Source: Bacteroidota bacterium (GTDB lineage: Bacteria > Bacteroidota > Bacteroidia > Bacteroidales > WCHB1-69). From it: a stretch of DNA of 33,466 bases. Numbering within the stretch: the stretch's first letter is position 1; the number at the start of each line of letters is the position of its first letter. The DNA lies in assembly GCA_022708105.1 (NCBI GenBank), contig JAKIZI010000016.1, positions 1 through 33,466 of the forward strand, in the 5' to 3' direction. A program made the translations under genes and the position numbers. The notes below the pieces were generated by a model, which was given only the letters and a program-made list of their open reading frames with translations, was not told where the DNA came from and did no database searches. Positions 1-8,437 of this stretch are shown here, one piece after another.

Positions 1-100
1 TGCTCCGGAGGAAATCTCCCGTCTTTTCTAACTTCTTCTTTTCAGAATTTCTATTTTATTGTAATTTATAATATTTTTTTGGGCGTGCCGGCTACGCCCT
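1..100 (-). repeat. GC-rich dispersed repeat remnant
   Basis: Two GC-rich patches stand out in AT-rich DNA. Bases 5-18 (cggaggaaatctcc) resemble bases 26327-26339. Bases 81-99 (gggcgtgccggctacgccc) form a 6-bp hairpin, gggcgt with acgccc, and are nearly the reverse complement of the end of the repeat at 26396-26415. The remaining gene-free DNA up to 321 is AT-rich, with no ORF I can support and only the terminator at 259-302. This looks like a decayed copy in minus orientation. Confidence 0.5.
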
Positions 101-258
101 CATTAAAAAATAATTAAATTTGACTCTCGGTGTTATGACTTCATTTAAATTGATTTATTACTTTGAATTGCAACACAAAAATAAATAAAAATATATCATA
201 TAAAAAAGACTTATTTGTTGATTTTCAATAAGAAAACCTTATTTTTTATTTTTTTTAC

Positions 259-302
259 AAAAAAAAGGGCTGACTAAAACTTGTTAGACAGACCTTTTTT
301 TT
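259..302. terminator. Bidirectional intrinsic terminator after the M16 peptidase gene
   Basis: An A-run, then gggctgactaa, a short loop, ttagacagacc and a T-run form a long stem with only two mismatches, flanked by A and T tracts. It lies about 20 bases past the stop of the minus-strand M16 gene. The symmetry means it could also stop transcription entering from the left on the plus strand. Confidence 0.75.
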
Positions 303-321
303 ATTGGAATAATTCAATAAA

Positions 322-3147
322 CTATTTCTTCATTGATTCCGGATAGAGTTCCATTCTTACGAAATGATCCACATCAAAATATTGATTCATAAAATTAACG
401 ATATCACTATTGGTAATTTCATTGACACGTTGGTCATAATTATTCACGTTATTCATAGTTGCTTCTTCAAGATTATAATATTTGTATGAAATATAATTCA
501 ACCAGGATTTGTTAGTTTTATAATTAGTTTGGTGATCGCGAATCATTTGTTCTTTAACTTTGGCCAGTGTTTCGGGTTTTGGACCTTGTTGTTGGAATCC
601 TTTCAATATTTCAAAAACAGCATTGGAAAGATTTTGGGTATTATCGGGAGCACAGCTGAACATAACAAGAAGAGAAAAACTTGACTTCGGATATTTTTCT
701 GCTCCCATTTGGAGCATTGGGGAATAAACACCACTCATTTTCTCACGGATTGTTTCAACAAGTTCAATTTGAAGAGCTTCACCGATTTGGTCAACAATCA
801 TATTGTTTTTATCTGTCCATGGATATTCTTTATTATAGGCAATTCCCACCCAACTTTGTTCTTCTACTCCGGCATACACATCATCATCCACTTGAGCCGC
901 AGGAAAATCTTTCAACACTTCTCCTTTAAATTCTTCTCTTTCAGGGGTAGTCGGCAAGGAGGCAATATAGGTAGTAATTAAATCATTTAATATGGCTTCA
1001 TCAAAATTTCCCACAAAGAAGAAGGTAAAATCGGCAGGATTTGCAAAGCGTTGTTGATACAACTGGAATGCACGGGCATAATCTGAAGATTTCACAAATT
1101 CGTCCGTATAAGAAAGCATCGTTGTTTGATAAGGATCTTTTTGAGTAATAGCACTCAAAAACTCTCCAAAAAAGCGATACATGGGAGCTGCTTTCACCAT
1201 TTTCAACTGTTCTAACGTTTCATTAATAACCAATTCATATACAGAAGTGTCATATCTTGGATGGGTATAAAACGCATTAATATATTGGAAAAGGAAATCC
1301 AGGTCCTTAGGAGTAGAGAAGCCTGAAAAGCCTTCATCCAAAACTGAAATATAGGGAGTAAGACCGACTTGTTTTCCTTTCATTTTCTTTTCGAGAGAGG
1401 AAAAGTTTAATTCTGCAATTCCAGCTCTGTCTACCAAATCAGAAGCGAACATAGCAGAAGCAAGATCACATTCTCCGTATAAACTATATCCTCCACGACT
1501 TCTAGCAGTGAACAATATTTCGTCGTTTTTAAAATCGGTTTTCTTAACCACTACTTTAATTCCATTAGAAAGTATTAATTCTTTGGCATCAATTCCTTCG
1601 AGTACTTTCGTATTCACGATCGTTCCGGGTTTCAGGGATGCTTTCTCCACCAATTCTTGTTCTTTATAGGTATCGACATACGGAGTTACATTTTCAAGTT
1701 CTTTATTCTTTAAGACTGCAAGCACTTCACTTTCAGAGGGAACTTTTACCCCTTCTTTATCGGGAGCCATCACAACTGCCACGAGATTATCGTCTGTTAT
1801 CCACATCTTAGCCAATTGATTAATTTCTTCAATGGAAATATCTTCCATATATTTTTTAGCAAAAGCAAATTCTCTTTTTGCTCCGGGTATTGGATCATTA
1901 TGGAGGTAATGAGCTACATACTCATTGGCAAAATCGGCAGATTCGGTTTTAGACAACTCTTTTTCTGCCATTTCGTAACGATTCAATAATTCTTCTTTGG
2001 CACGTTTTAATTCTGATTCGAGAAATCCGTATTTCAGCACTCTATTATCTTCTTTAATAAGCGCTTCGATAGATTCTATTATTTTATTTTCTTTACAAGC
2101 AGCTGAAGACGTATATGCATCGGTATTGCCAATAAATTCACCATAACCGGTACCGCCGCCAACGAAAGGACATTTAGGATCCTGTAGCATTTCATTAATA
2201 CGGGAATCATACATGATGTTATAAAGTTCATGTGCCATTTGTTTTTTAAAATCTGCAATAGTTTTCATTACAAAATGGGGATGTTTGCGCACCAACATCA
2301 CTTGGCTGCCCATTGCTTCTTTATCCGTACATACGGATACAAGTGGTTCTTTATTTTCATTAATCGGGAAAATTACTTTTTCTCTTGGATTTTTTACCGG
2401 TTTAATTTTTCCGAATTTCTTGATAATCATTTGTTCAATCTCAGCGGCATTGATATCTCCAACGACAACAATTGCTTGCAAATCGGTTCTATACCAATCC
2501 TTGTAGAAATTTTTAATGGTTTTATGTTCAAACCCATTGATAATATCAATCAAACCGATAGGCATACGTTCTGCGTATCTGGAATCTTTAAAGAGCACCG
2601 GCCACCATTTTTTTCTCATACGGTCACTGGCGCCGAGCCCCATGCGGTACTCTTCGGCAATGACACCACGTTCTTGTTCAATCTCTTTCCCGTCAAACAG
2701 GAATTCATTTGCCCAACCTTTTAAAATATTCAAGCCCATATCGATATATTTCGGATCATCGGTAGGCATTGTAATCATGTACACGGTTTCATCGAAGGAA
2801 GTATAGGCATTAATGCCGCCGCCGAAAGAAACACCGATTTTTTGTAACTCGCTAATCAATTCATTTCCGGGATAACCTTTAATCCCATTAAAAGCCATGT
2901 GTTCGGTAAAGTGTGCCAACCCTTGTTGATCATCATTTTCCTGATTGGAACCGGCATTCACGGCCAAGCGAAATTCAACTCTGTTCTCAGGTTTTTTATT
3001 TTCACGAATGTAGTAAGTAAGACCATTTTCCAGCTTCCCGATTTTCACATTCGGATCGTTATTAATTGGGACATTTAGGTCTTGAGCCACGGAGAGCATA
3101 CCCATGGAGTAAATTGCCACAATGAGCAGTACAAATAATTTTTTCAT
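322..3147 (-). CDS. M16 family zinc metallopeptidase (pitrilysin/insulinase-like), exported
   Basis: This is a 941-residue two-unit M16 peptidase. A signal peptide covers roughly residues 1-21 (hydrophobic core, then SVAQ), so the enzyme should act in the periplasm or at the outer membrane. The inverted zinc motif HFTEH is at residues 79-83 (His79, Glu82, His83), and the distal zinc ligand is probably Glu159 in IEQERG, close to the usual M16 spacing. The length fits fused active N-terminal and inactive C-terminal halves, as in PqqL-like Bacteroidota proteins; no second HxxEH is visible in the C-terminal half. The likely job is degradation of peptides in the envelope, but the substrate cannot be told. 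The gene is monocistronic, with a -7 box about 105 bases upstream and a strong terminator after the stop. Confidence 0.93.
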   Translation of the reverse strand: MKKLFVLLIVAIYSMGMLSVAQDLNVPINNDPNVKIGKLENGLTYYIRENKKPENRVEFRLAVNAGSNQENDDQQGLAHFTEHMAFNGIKGYPGNELISELQKIGVSFGGGINAYTSFDETVYMITMPTDDPKYIDMGLNILKGWANEFLFDGKEIEQERGVIAEEYRMGLGASDRMRKKWWPVLFKDSRYAERMPIGLIDIINGFEHKTIKNFYKDWYRTDLQAIVVVGDINAAEIEQMIIKKFGKIKPVKNPREKVIFPINENKEPLVSVCTDKEAMGSQVMLVRKHPHFVMKTIADFKKQMAHELYNIMYDSRINEMLQDPKCPFVGGGTGYGEFIGNTDAYTSSAACKENKIIESIEALIKEDNRVLKYGFLESELKRAKEELLNRYEMAEKELSKTESADFANEYVAHYLHNDPIPGAKREFAFAKKYMEDISIEEINQLAKMWITDDNLVAVVMAPDKEGVKVPSESEVLAVLKNKELENVTPYVDTYKEQELVEKASLKPGTIVNTKVLEGIDAKELILSNGIKVVVKKTDFKNDEILFTARSRGGYSLYGECDLASAMFASDLVDRAGIAELNFSSLEKKMKGKQVGLTPYISVLDEGFSGFSTPKDLDFLFQYINAFYTHPRYDTSVYELVINETLEQLKMVKAAPMYRFFGEFLSAITQKDPYQTTMLSYTDEFVKSSDYARAFQLYQQRFANPADFTFFFVGNFDEAILNDLITTYIASLPTTPEREEFKGEVLKDFPAAQVDDDVYAGVEEQSWVGIAYNKEYPWTDKNNMIVDQIGEALQIELVETIREKMSGVYSPMLQMGAEKYPKSSFSLLVMFSCAPDNTQNLSNAVFEILKGFQQQGPKPETLAKVKEQMIRDHQTNYKTNKSWLNYISYKYYNLEEATMNNVNNYDQRVNEITNSDIVNFMNQYFDVDHFVRMELYPESMKK

Positions 3148-3252
3148 TTTTTCTTTTTTAATGTGTAATTTAAATTATAAAATATTGATGGATGTTTATT
3201 TTCTTAAAAAATAGATGGACTAAGTTTCGGATAGGATTTTACTTTTATGATG

Positions 3253-3260
3253 CAAAATTA
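3253..3260 (-). promoter_or_regulatory. Bacteroidota -7 box for the M16 gene
   Basis: Read on the minus strand this is TAATTTTG, an exact match to TAnnTTTG. It lies about 105 bases upstream of the M16 start, in the gap after the membrane protein gene. No clear -33 TTTG is seen. Confidence 0.5.
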
Positions 3261-3277
3261 ATAAAAATAAGACAAAT

Positions 3278-3895
3278 TTATTCTTCATTTTCAGAAATTG
3301 ATGACAATTCTTTCTCTGCCATTTTAAAATAATTTACATAATACTTACGGTAAAGCCAAAGCGATAAAGCAAAAGCAATTACCGAACAAAAAATGACGAT
3401 GGCTATATAATAGGAATAATGATGCCGCAACAAATCGACACCGGGATATAAACTCCTATAATAAGCAGGCAATCCGAAAGCGAAAATAAAAGGCAAAGAG
3501 GATATTTCTATCTGAAAAAACGCCCTGACTCTTTTTCTCTGTGCAATCACCTCTTTTTGTTTTTTTAAAATTTCCTCATTAAAAGAGATTATTTTTTTAT
3601 ATCCCACAAACTCGATTGTGGACAATATTAAGTTTAAAAGAACAAAAAGAATGGTCAATAAAGAGGTGGCGAAATACCTGAAATCATGAACATATTTATT
3701 TGCATAATAACTGAATAAAACAATCAATCCGATACAAATCAACATATTCAAAAATTCAAGTCTTCGAAAGTTCAAAAACCAATGATTAATTTTATTAAAG
3801 CAGACTTTTTTAAGTTGTTCTTCATCGACTGAAAGATGCTGATTTAATATTTCATCATTTTGTTTCCACTGTTTTTTTAACTCTTCTAATTCCAT
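3278..3895 (-). CDS. Four-helix membrane protein encoded after the ECF sigma gene; possible anti-sigma factor
   Basis: This 205-residue protein has a soluble, charged N-terminus (MELEELKKQWKQND). Four likely membrane helices lie at about residues 47-65, 74-95, 129-146 and 160-182, with a basic coiled stretch between helices 2 and 3. The gene starts 26 bases after the sigma factor stop, so the two are almost certainly co-transcribed. Small membrane proteins starting with a 'LEELKxxWK' type segment are common partners of ECF sigma factors in Bacteroidota, and I infer that it binds or modulates the sigma factor through its cytoplasmic N-terminus. It lacks a recognisable zinc anti-sigma (ZAS) motif and a FecR domain, so the anti-sigma role is inferred from context only. 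Confidence 0.8.
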   Translation of the reverse strand: MELEELKKQWKQNDEILNQHLSVDEEQLKKVCFNKINHWFLNFRRLEFLNMLICIGLIVLFSYYANKYVHDFRYFATSLLTILFVLLNLILSTIEFVGYKKIISFNEEILKKQKEVIAQRKRVRAFFQIEISSLPFIFAFGLPAYYRSLYPGVDLLRHHYSYYIAIVIFCSVIAFALSLWLYRKYYVNYFKMAEKELSSISENEE

Positions 3896-3921
3896 AATAT
3901 CATTTCTGTATTAATTTACAA

Positions 3922-4419
3922 TTAATTCATTGTATTTTTCATTTTTTGCTTGAGTCGGTTAATTTTAGTTCCAATATTGGTTTCACTCGTTCCGATGATT
4001 TCTGCAATTTCCTTATAAGAATTTCCTTCAAGGTAGAGAAGTAAGATAGCTTTATCAATATTATTCAAGTGGTCAATAGCTGCATAGAGTTGCTTGATTT
4101 GGAGTTGCATTTCCGGATCCGTGGCCACACTGTCCGGAATTTGAAAAATGGCACCATCGTAACCAATAGTTTGACGATGCCGGCTCTCTTTTCGTTGAAA
4201 AGAAATCGCCGTATTCAATGCAATTCTATATATCCATGTTGAATATTTAAAGGTATCATCATAATTGGGAAAAGCAATCCATAGCTGAATCAGTATTTCT
4301 TGTTCTATATCACGAAAATCTTCGAGCGTGAGTGCGTAAAAATTACAAACTTTAAATATAAGTCCTTTATTTTCTCTAATCATTCTCAGAAAATCTTCTT
4401 TCAGTTGCCGGTCATTCAT
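3922..4419 (-). CDS. ECF-type RNA polymerase sigma-70 factor
   Basis: From the chosen start this is a 165-residue sigma factor. Region 2 is seen in DIEQEILIQLWIAF followed by YSTWIYRIALNTAIS, which bind core polymerase and the -10 region. Region 4 is the helix-turn-helix NSYKEIAEIIGTSETNIG near the C-terminus. The open frame extends upstream to 4473, but those 18 residues (MIFCSLVRII...) precede the normal family start, and MNDRQLKEDF begins where other ECF proteins begin. The downstream four-helix membrane protein is the likely regulator. The target regulon is not visible, and no nearby SusCD or FecR genes point to nutrient sensing. Confidence 0.9.
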   Translation of the reverse strand: MNDRQLKEDFLRMIRENKGLIFKVCNFYALTLEDFRDIEQEILIQLWIAFPNYDDTFKYSTWIYRIALNTAISFQRKESRHRQTIGYDGAIFQIPDSVATDPEMQLQIKQLYAAIDHLNNIDKAILLLYLEGNSYKEIAEIIGTSETNIGTKINRLKQKMKNTMN

Positions 4420-4529
4420 ATAAATCGCACTTCTGTTCGGATATATTATTCGCACCAAAGAACAAAAAATCACACTTTTCTGTTCAATTTTTTAAAAAAA
4501 CTATAAAATAATAAATAAAGCAAAAAGAA

Positions 4530-5756
4530 TTACTTATTTTCGGCTTTTTCTATCTCTTTTTGAATATGTTTCGGGAGATTGTCCACACAATGATGACATT
4601 TCATATCAAGCGTGTACATTCGTGCAATACAATAATTTGAATGTTTGCAACCATTTATTTCAGCACCTTGGCTCATTTTATTCACAAAATCAGGATCATG
4701 GATCAAGGCTCTCGCCATTTGTACTGCATGAAATCCATGGTCCAACACCTCATCAATTTTAGATTTAGAGACCAATCCTCCCACGTAAATTAGAGGAATA
4801 CTGAGTTCTTTTTTAAATTTTAAAGCATCTTCGAGAAAGTAAGCTTCTTTAAAGGGCACCGCCGGAACAAGCCATTTGCCTATTAATCGCAAACCGATAC
4901 GGAGCCACCAGAAGCGGAGCCAACTCATGTAATGAGCCATAGTTTTGATGGGCATTGCGCCCCGCATCACGTGCATCGGCGCTTTGCTCACAAATCCGGC
5001 ACTCAGCACTAAAGCATGGGCGCCAAGACGTTCCAATTCTTTGGCAACCAAAATACATTCATCCATCTGCATTCCGGATTTAAATCCATCATACATATTT
5101 ACTTTGACCATCACGGCCATATCATCTCCGGCCGCCTGCATCACCTCTTTCATCACCATTTGCATAAAACGCATCCTGTTTTCGAGAGAACCGCCGTATT
5201 TATCTTTTCTTTTATTGGTATAAGGGGATAAAAATTGACTAATCAGATAGCCGTGTCCGGCATGAATTTCTACCGCATCGAAGCCGGCTTTACGCGCCAG
5301 ATTCACTGCAGTTCCGAAATCCTTCACCATCTGTTGAATTTCCGATTCTTTCATTCCCCGCACTATGGTTGGGGAATAGAGATTAAAACCGGTAGAGGCC
5401 CCGATCGGAATTTGTCCACAGGTATAAAAATGAGTCATATTTCCGCAATGACCAAGCTGAATGGCAGCTTTCGCCCCTTCCGCATGAATAGCATCGGTCA
5501 TTTTCTTCAATTCCGGCACAATTTCTTCCCGCATCCATAGCTGTCCATTGAATGAGAGCCCGCTCCGATTGATGGCTGCGTAGGCCACATTCGTCATCCC
5601 AATGCCTCCTTTAGCCACAGAGAGATGATAATCGATTAACGCATCACTCGGCTTGTTATCAATGCACATATTTTCAAATGCAGAAGCTCTGATTGTGCGA
5701 TTTCGTAATGTTACAGGACCAATTTGACAGGATGTAAAGATTTTAGATTCAGCCAT
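4530..5756 (-). CDS. Old Yellow Enzyme family NADH:flavin oxidoreductase
   Basis: This is a 408-residue FMN-dependent TIM-barrel oxidoreductase. Visible motifs are the N-terminal LRNRTIRASAFENM, the substrate/FMN segment AIQLGHCGN, the signature VEIHAGHGYLISQFLSP with NKRKDKYGGSLENR, and the late FMN-phosphate segment MARALIHDPDFV. The C-terminus has a cysteine group (CKHSNYCIARMYT and CHHC). It is shaped like that of other stand-alone members and is not clearly an iron-sulfur site. The frame runs upstream to 5822, but a -7 box at 5812-5819 lies inside that extension, so MAESKIF at 5756 is the start. Such enzymes reduce activated alkenes or enoyl compounds. The physiological substrate is unknown, and the gene appears monocistronic. 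Confidence 0.9.
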   Translation of the reverse strand: MAESKIFTSCQIGPVTLRNRTIRASAFENMCIDNKPSDALIDYHLSVAKGGIGMTNVAYAAINRSGLSFNGQLWMREEIVPELKKMTDAIHAEGAKAAIQLGHCGNMTHFYTCGQIPIGASTGFNLYSPTIVRGMKESEIQQMVKDFGTAVNLARKAGFDAVEIHAGHGYLISQFLSPYTNKRKDKYGGSLENRMRFMQMVMKEVMQAAGDDMAVMVKVNMYDGFKSGMQMDECILVAKELERLGAHALVLSAGFVSKAPMHVMRGAMPIKTMAHYMSWLRFWWLRIGLRLIGKWLVPAVPFKEAYFLEDALKFKKELSIPLIYVGGLVSKSKIDEVLDHGFHAVQMARALIHDPDFVNKMSQGAEINGCKHSNYCIARMYTLDMKCHHCVDNLPKHIQKEIEKAENK

Positions 5757-5811
5757 TTTTATATATTTATTAGATGATTTAAAAAAATGAGAAAAAGGAA
5801 ATATAACGATG

Positions 5812-5819
5812 CAAAAATA
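5812..5819 (-). promoter_or_regulatory. Bacteroidota -7 box for the Old Yellow Enzyme gene
   Basis: Minus-strand TATTTTTG matches TAnnTTTG exactly and lies 56 bases upstream of the start at 5756. It rules against the longer start at 5822. Confidence 0.55.
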
Positions 5820-5987
5820 CATAAACTTCGGAATTATTCAAGTCTATTTTATTGATAAACTTCCTCTATTTTCAATTCATATTTTGATAAAAAAAACTAC
5901 AAAATACGAGGTATTTTTCAAATATCTTAAAAAAAAACAACGTTCCGTATAATAAAGAACAACCATAAGATGCATTTATTTTTCTTA

Positions 5988-5995
5988 TATCTTTG
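5988..5995 (+). promoter_or_regulatory. Bacteroidota -7 box for the cytidylyltransferase/aminotransferase pair
   Basis: TATCTTTG followed by C matches TAnnTTTG. It overlaps an in-frame upstream ATG at 5993, so translation must start at the next ATG, 6014. Confidence 0.6.
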
Positions 5996-6013
5996 CATTT
6001 TAAAACAAACTCC

Positions 6014-6730
6014 ATGAATATTGCGGTAATTTTAGCCGGTGGTGTCGGACGCAGATTGGGAAATGATCTTCCGAAGCAGTTTCTTCTTCTTGGAGATAAA
6101 AGTATCATCGAACATTCTGTAACTCAATTTGAACTCAACCCCCATATTGATGAAATTGTGATTGTAAGTCACGAAAAATATATCAAGCGCATGGAGGATT
6201 TCATTCCAATTAATGATTGGAAGAAAGTGAAACATATTATCAAGGGCGGAAGTGAACGTTATGAATCTTGTTGGGCAGCAATCAAAAAATATGAGTCATA
6301 TCCCGAATACAATTTAATTTTTCATGACGCAGTAAGGCCTCTGGTGAGTCAGGAAATAATTGACCAAACCATCTTTGCACTAAACAAATTCAATGCGGCA
6401 GGCGTATGCATCCCGGCAACGGATACCCTGTTTGTTTTGCAAGATGGAGGCGAATTCCTCGCACAAGTTCCGGATCGGACATTATTGCGACACGCGCAAA
6501 CTCCTCAGGGATTTAAACAACATACCATTCGCAAAGCTTATGAAATAGGACTCCTTGATCCCAATTTTACCTCTTCGGATGATTGCGGTATTGTGCACAA
6601 GTATCTGCCCGAAGAACCGATTTATATGATTCCCGGAGCAAAATCAAATATTAAACTTACTCATAAAGAAGACCTTTTTATCCTGGAAAAACTTTATCAA
6701 TCATCGATTAATAATAATTTTAGCATATAA
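6014..6730 (+). CDS. IspD/TarI-family cytidylyltransferase
   Basis: This 238-residue nucleotidyltransferase shows the N-terminal CTP-binding loop AVILAGGVGRRLG with PKQF, the metal-binding HDAVRPLV, and TPQGF. Late motifs are SSDDCG and SNIKLTHKEDL. The family transfers CMP from CTP either to 2-C-methyl-D-erythritol 4-phosphate (IspD, isoprenoid pathway) or to ribitol/sugar-alcohol phosphates (TarI and relatives). The DDCG segment and the aminotransferase gene 7 bases downstream make a CDP-activated glycan precursor at least as likely as isoprenoid synthesis, so I give no gene symbol. The start is set by the promoter at 5988 and by the usual family N-terminus. Confidence 0.85.
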   Translation: MNIAVILAGGVGRRLGNDLPKQFLLLGDKSIIEHSVTQFELNPHIDEIVIVSHEKYIKRMEDFIPINDWKKVKHIIKGGSERYESCWAAIKKYESYPEYNLIFHDAVRPLVSQEIIDQTIFALNKFNAAGVCIPATDTLFVLQDGGEFLAQVPDRTLLRHAQTPQGFKQHTIRKAYEIGLLDPNFTSSDDCGIVHKYLPEEPIYMIPGAKSNIKLTHKEDLFILEKLYQSSINNNFSI

Positions 6731-6737
6731 TAAAATC

Positions 6738-7856
6738 ATGAATAAAACCATCACTGTTACAACCCCTCTTTTCCCTCCGTTAGAAGAATTCGAAACCTAC
6801 CTCGAAGATATTTGGAAACGCAAATGGCTCACCAATAACGGGCATTATCACGAACTCCTCGAAAAAGAGCTCTGCGATTATTTACAAGTCAAACATTTTA
6901 GTTTGTTTTCCAATGGCACGCTGGCGCTCATTACGGCCTTACAGGCATTACAAATAAAAGGGGAAGTGATTACGACACCGTTTAGTTTTGTAGCAACCTC
7001 TCATGCTTTATGGTGGAACGGCATCAAACCGGTTTTTGTGGATATTGACCCTGTGACATGCAACTTGGATCCCGCGAAGATTGAAGCAGCCATTACACCT
7101 GCCACTTCCGCCATTATGCCGGTTCATGTGTATGGAAACCCTTGTGATCACGACAAAATTAAGGAAATTGCAGACCGGCATCAATTAAAAATTATTTACG
7201 ATGCTGCCCACGCGTTTACCGTAAATCAAAATGGAAGTTCCATCCTTAATTACGGAGATTTGTCCATCCTCAGTTTTCATGCGACCAAAACCTATTCTAC
7301 CATCGAAGGCGGCGCCATTATTTGTCATTCTGCCGAGATGAAAAGACATATTGACAATTTGAAAAACTTCGGATTCAGAGGCGAAACTGTGGTGGAAGAA
7401 CCCGGCATCAACGCCAAACTCAATGAAGTACAAGCTGCTTACGGACTTGCCTCTTTGAAATACATAGATCAAGCAATCGAAAAACGTAAAAAAGCGGCTC
7501 AAATATATAGAAAAGCAATTGATCAAATCAAAGGAATCTCCTATTTACAAGAGATGAAAGGCGTTAAATACAACTATTCTTATTTTCCTATATTTATTGA
7601 TGAAGCCGAATATGGGATTAGCCGAGATTGTTTGTATGAAACACTAAAAGAGCACAATATTTTGGGACGACGTTATTTCTATCCGCTCATCAGTCACTTT
7701 ACGCCCTATCATGATTTACCCTCGGCTTCGCCCGACAATTTACCTATTGCAGCACATATTGCAGAAAGCGTGATTTGTCTGCCCATGCACCATGAACTTT
7801 CGGACGAAGATTTATCGCGCATCATTTCCGTTCTCAAAGAGGCCGGACGAAAATAA
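6738..7856 (+). CDS. DegT/DnrJ/EryC1/StrS family PLP-dependent aminotransferase
   Basis: This 372-residue fold-type I aminotransferase acts on nucleotide-linked keto-sugars. It shows SNGTLALITAL (phosphate-binding region, about residues 58-68), the PLP-ring aspartate in IIYDAAHAF (Asp155), and the catalytic lysine in LSFHATKTYSTIEGGAI (Lys184). The NAKLNEVQAAYGL segment is typical of sugar aminotransferases such as VioA/FdtB-type enzymes. It follows the cytidylyltransferase by 7 bases and is surely co-transcribed. The pair suggests an amino-sugar or modified residue for lipopolysaccharide, capsule or glycoprotein. The exact sugar cannot be read from sequence. Confidence 0.92.
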   Translation: MNKTITVTTPLFPPLEEFETYLEDIWKRKWLTNNGHYHELLEKELCDYLQVKHFSLFSNGTLALITALQALQIKGEVITTPFSFVATSHALWWNGIKPVFVDIDPVTCNLDPAKIEAAITPATSAIMPVHVYGNPCDHDKIKEIADRHQLKIIYDAAHAFTVNQNGSSILNYGDLSILSFHATKTYSTIEGGAIICHSAEMKRHIDNLKNFGFRGETVVEEPGINAKLNEVQAAYGLASLKYIDQAIEKRKKAAQIYRKAIDQIKGISYLQEMKGVKYNYSYFPIFIDEAEYGISRDCLYETLKEHNILGRRYFYPLISHFTPYHDLPSASPDNLPIAAHIAESVICLPMHHELSDEDLSRIISVLKEAGRK

Positions 7857-7880
7857 TCACAATTTTTTCGGTGTAAAAAA

Positions 7881-8332
7881 TTACCGCAAAGACGCTAAGA
7901 CGCTAAGATTTTTCCTGACTTGTACCCTTTCAATTTAGTGCAGGGCTAATTGCCTTATAATCAACACTTGTTTAAAAAAAAGTAGTATTTTTACCGCACT
8001 AAGGTAATTTTTTATGAAAATCAGGATCATTAAACCCTCCTCCAATGCAAAAGCAGGGAAGAACCCATAAAACTGCATATACTTATTTGTTTTATGGCTC
8101 TTGTTATATCTAAACATATAGAATTACAGACAGAAATGTCTATCAGAAAATTTTTAAATGAATCTAAAAAAGTAATTGATGGAGAAATAATCAACCATAT
8201 TATAAACAAAATTGTCACTATCAATGCAATGCAAACTAAAAAAATTACAGAACTGGTTGCTAAATTAAAATTACCGCACTAAAAGGGACAAGTCAGGAAT
8301 TACCGCAAAGACGCTAAGACGCTAAGATTTTT
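7881..8332. repeat. Composite repeat: 33-bp direct repeats enclosing 12-bp inverted arms
   Basis: An identical 33-bp sequence (starts ttaccgcaaagacgc, ends gctaagattttt) occurs at 7881-7913 and 8300-8332. Just inside are perfect 12-bp inverted repeats, ttcctgacttgt at 7912-7923 and its complement at 8288-8299, with an imperfect extension to tagtgcagg/ccgcacta (7936-7944; 8274-8282). The 12-mer ttaccgcactaa occurs in direct orientation at 7991-8002 and 8271-8282. After the right copy, 8333-8366 (gaggacgtagatggaaagcc then cgcc) resembles 26258-26285. The enclosed DNA holds the small ORF at 8094. The gap 7857-8437 has no other supported gene. Confidence 0.7.
8094..8282 (+). pseudogene. Small ORF inside the composite repeat, possibly a degenerate gene
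   Basis: This 62-residue frame (MALVISKHIELQTEMSIRKF...) is basic and likely helical, and it ends inside the right inverted arm (KLPH then stop). Upstream, an 18-codon frame from 8014 (MKIRIIKPSSNAKAGKNP) stops at 8070. The frame of the 62-residue ORF is open back to 8034, so the two could be halves of one gene broken by a frameshift near 8067. I recognise no family. It may be a cargo or passenger relic of the repeat element, or it may not be translated at all. Confidence 0.3.
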
Positions 8333-8378
8333 GTTCCGTGAGGACGTAGATGGAAAGCCACGCCCTAATACATGAATT

Positions 8379-8420
8379 AAAAAAAAGGCGGAATAAATCA
8401 AAGATCCATTCCGCCCTTTA
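8379..8420 (-). terminator. Intrinsic terminator after the TonB/T9SS operon
   Basis: A perfect 8-bp stem, ggcggaat at 8387-8394 with attccgcc at 8408-8415, is followed on the minus strand by a T-run (A-run at 8379-8386 on plus). It lies 18 bases after the T9SS gene stop. Confidence 0.75.
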
Positions 8421-8437
8421 GTATTCTCTAATAAGAT

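Noticed and set aside
81..99. Hairpin gggcgt/acgccc as a terminator
   Set aside because: The T-run precedes the stem on the plus strand and no T-run follows on either strand; it fits the dispersed repeat tail better.
2230..2724. Plus-strand ORF of 164 codons inside the M16 gene
   Set aside because: It is antisense to a well-supported peptidase and its sequence looks like a reverse-frame artefact.
5872..6108. Minus-strand ORF of 78 codons upstream of and into the cytidylyltransferase gene
   Set aside because: It overlaps the promoter and start of a solid gene, and its composition looks non-coding.
7881..8332. Two identical 33-mers considered as a minimal CRISPR
   Set aside because: Only two copies, 386 bases apart, with inverted arms between them and no cas genes nearby.
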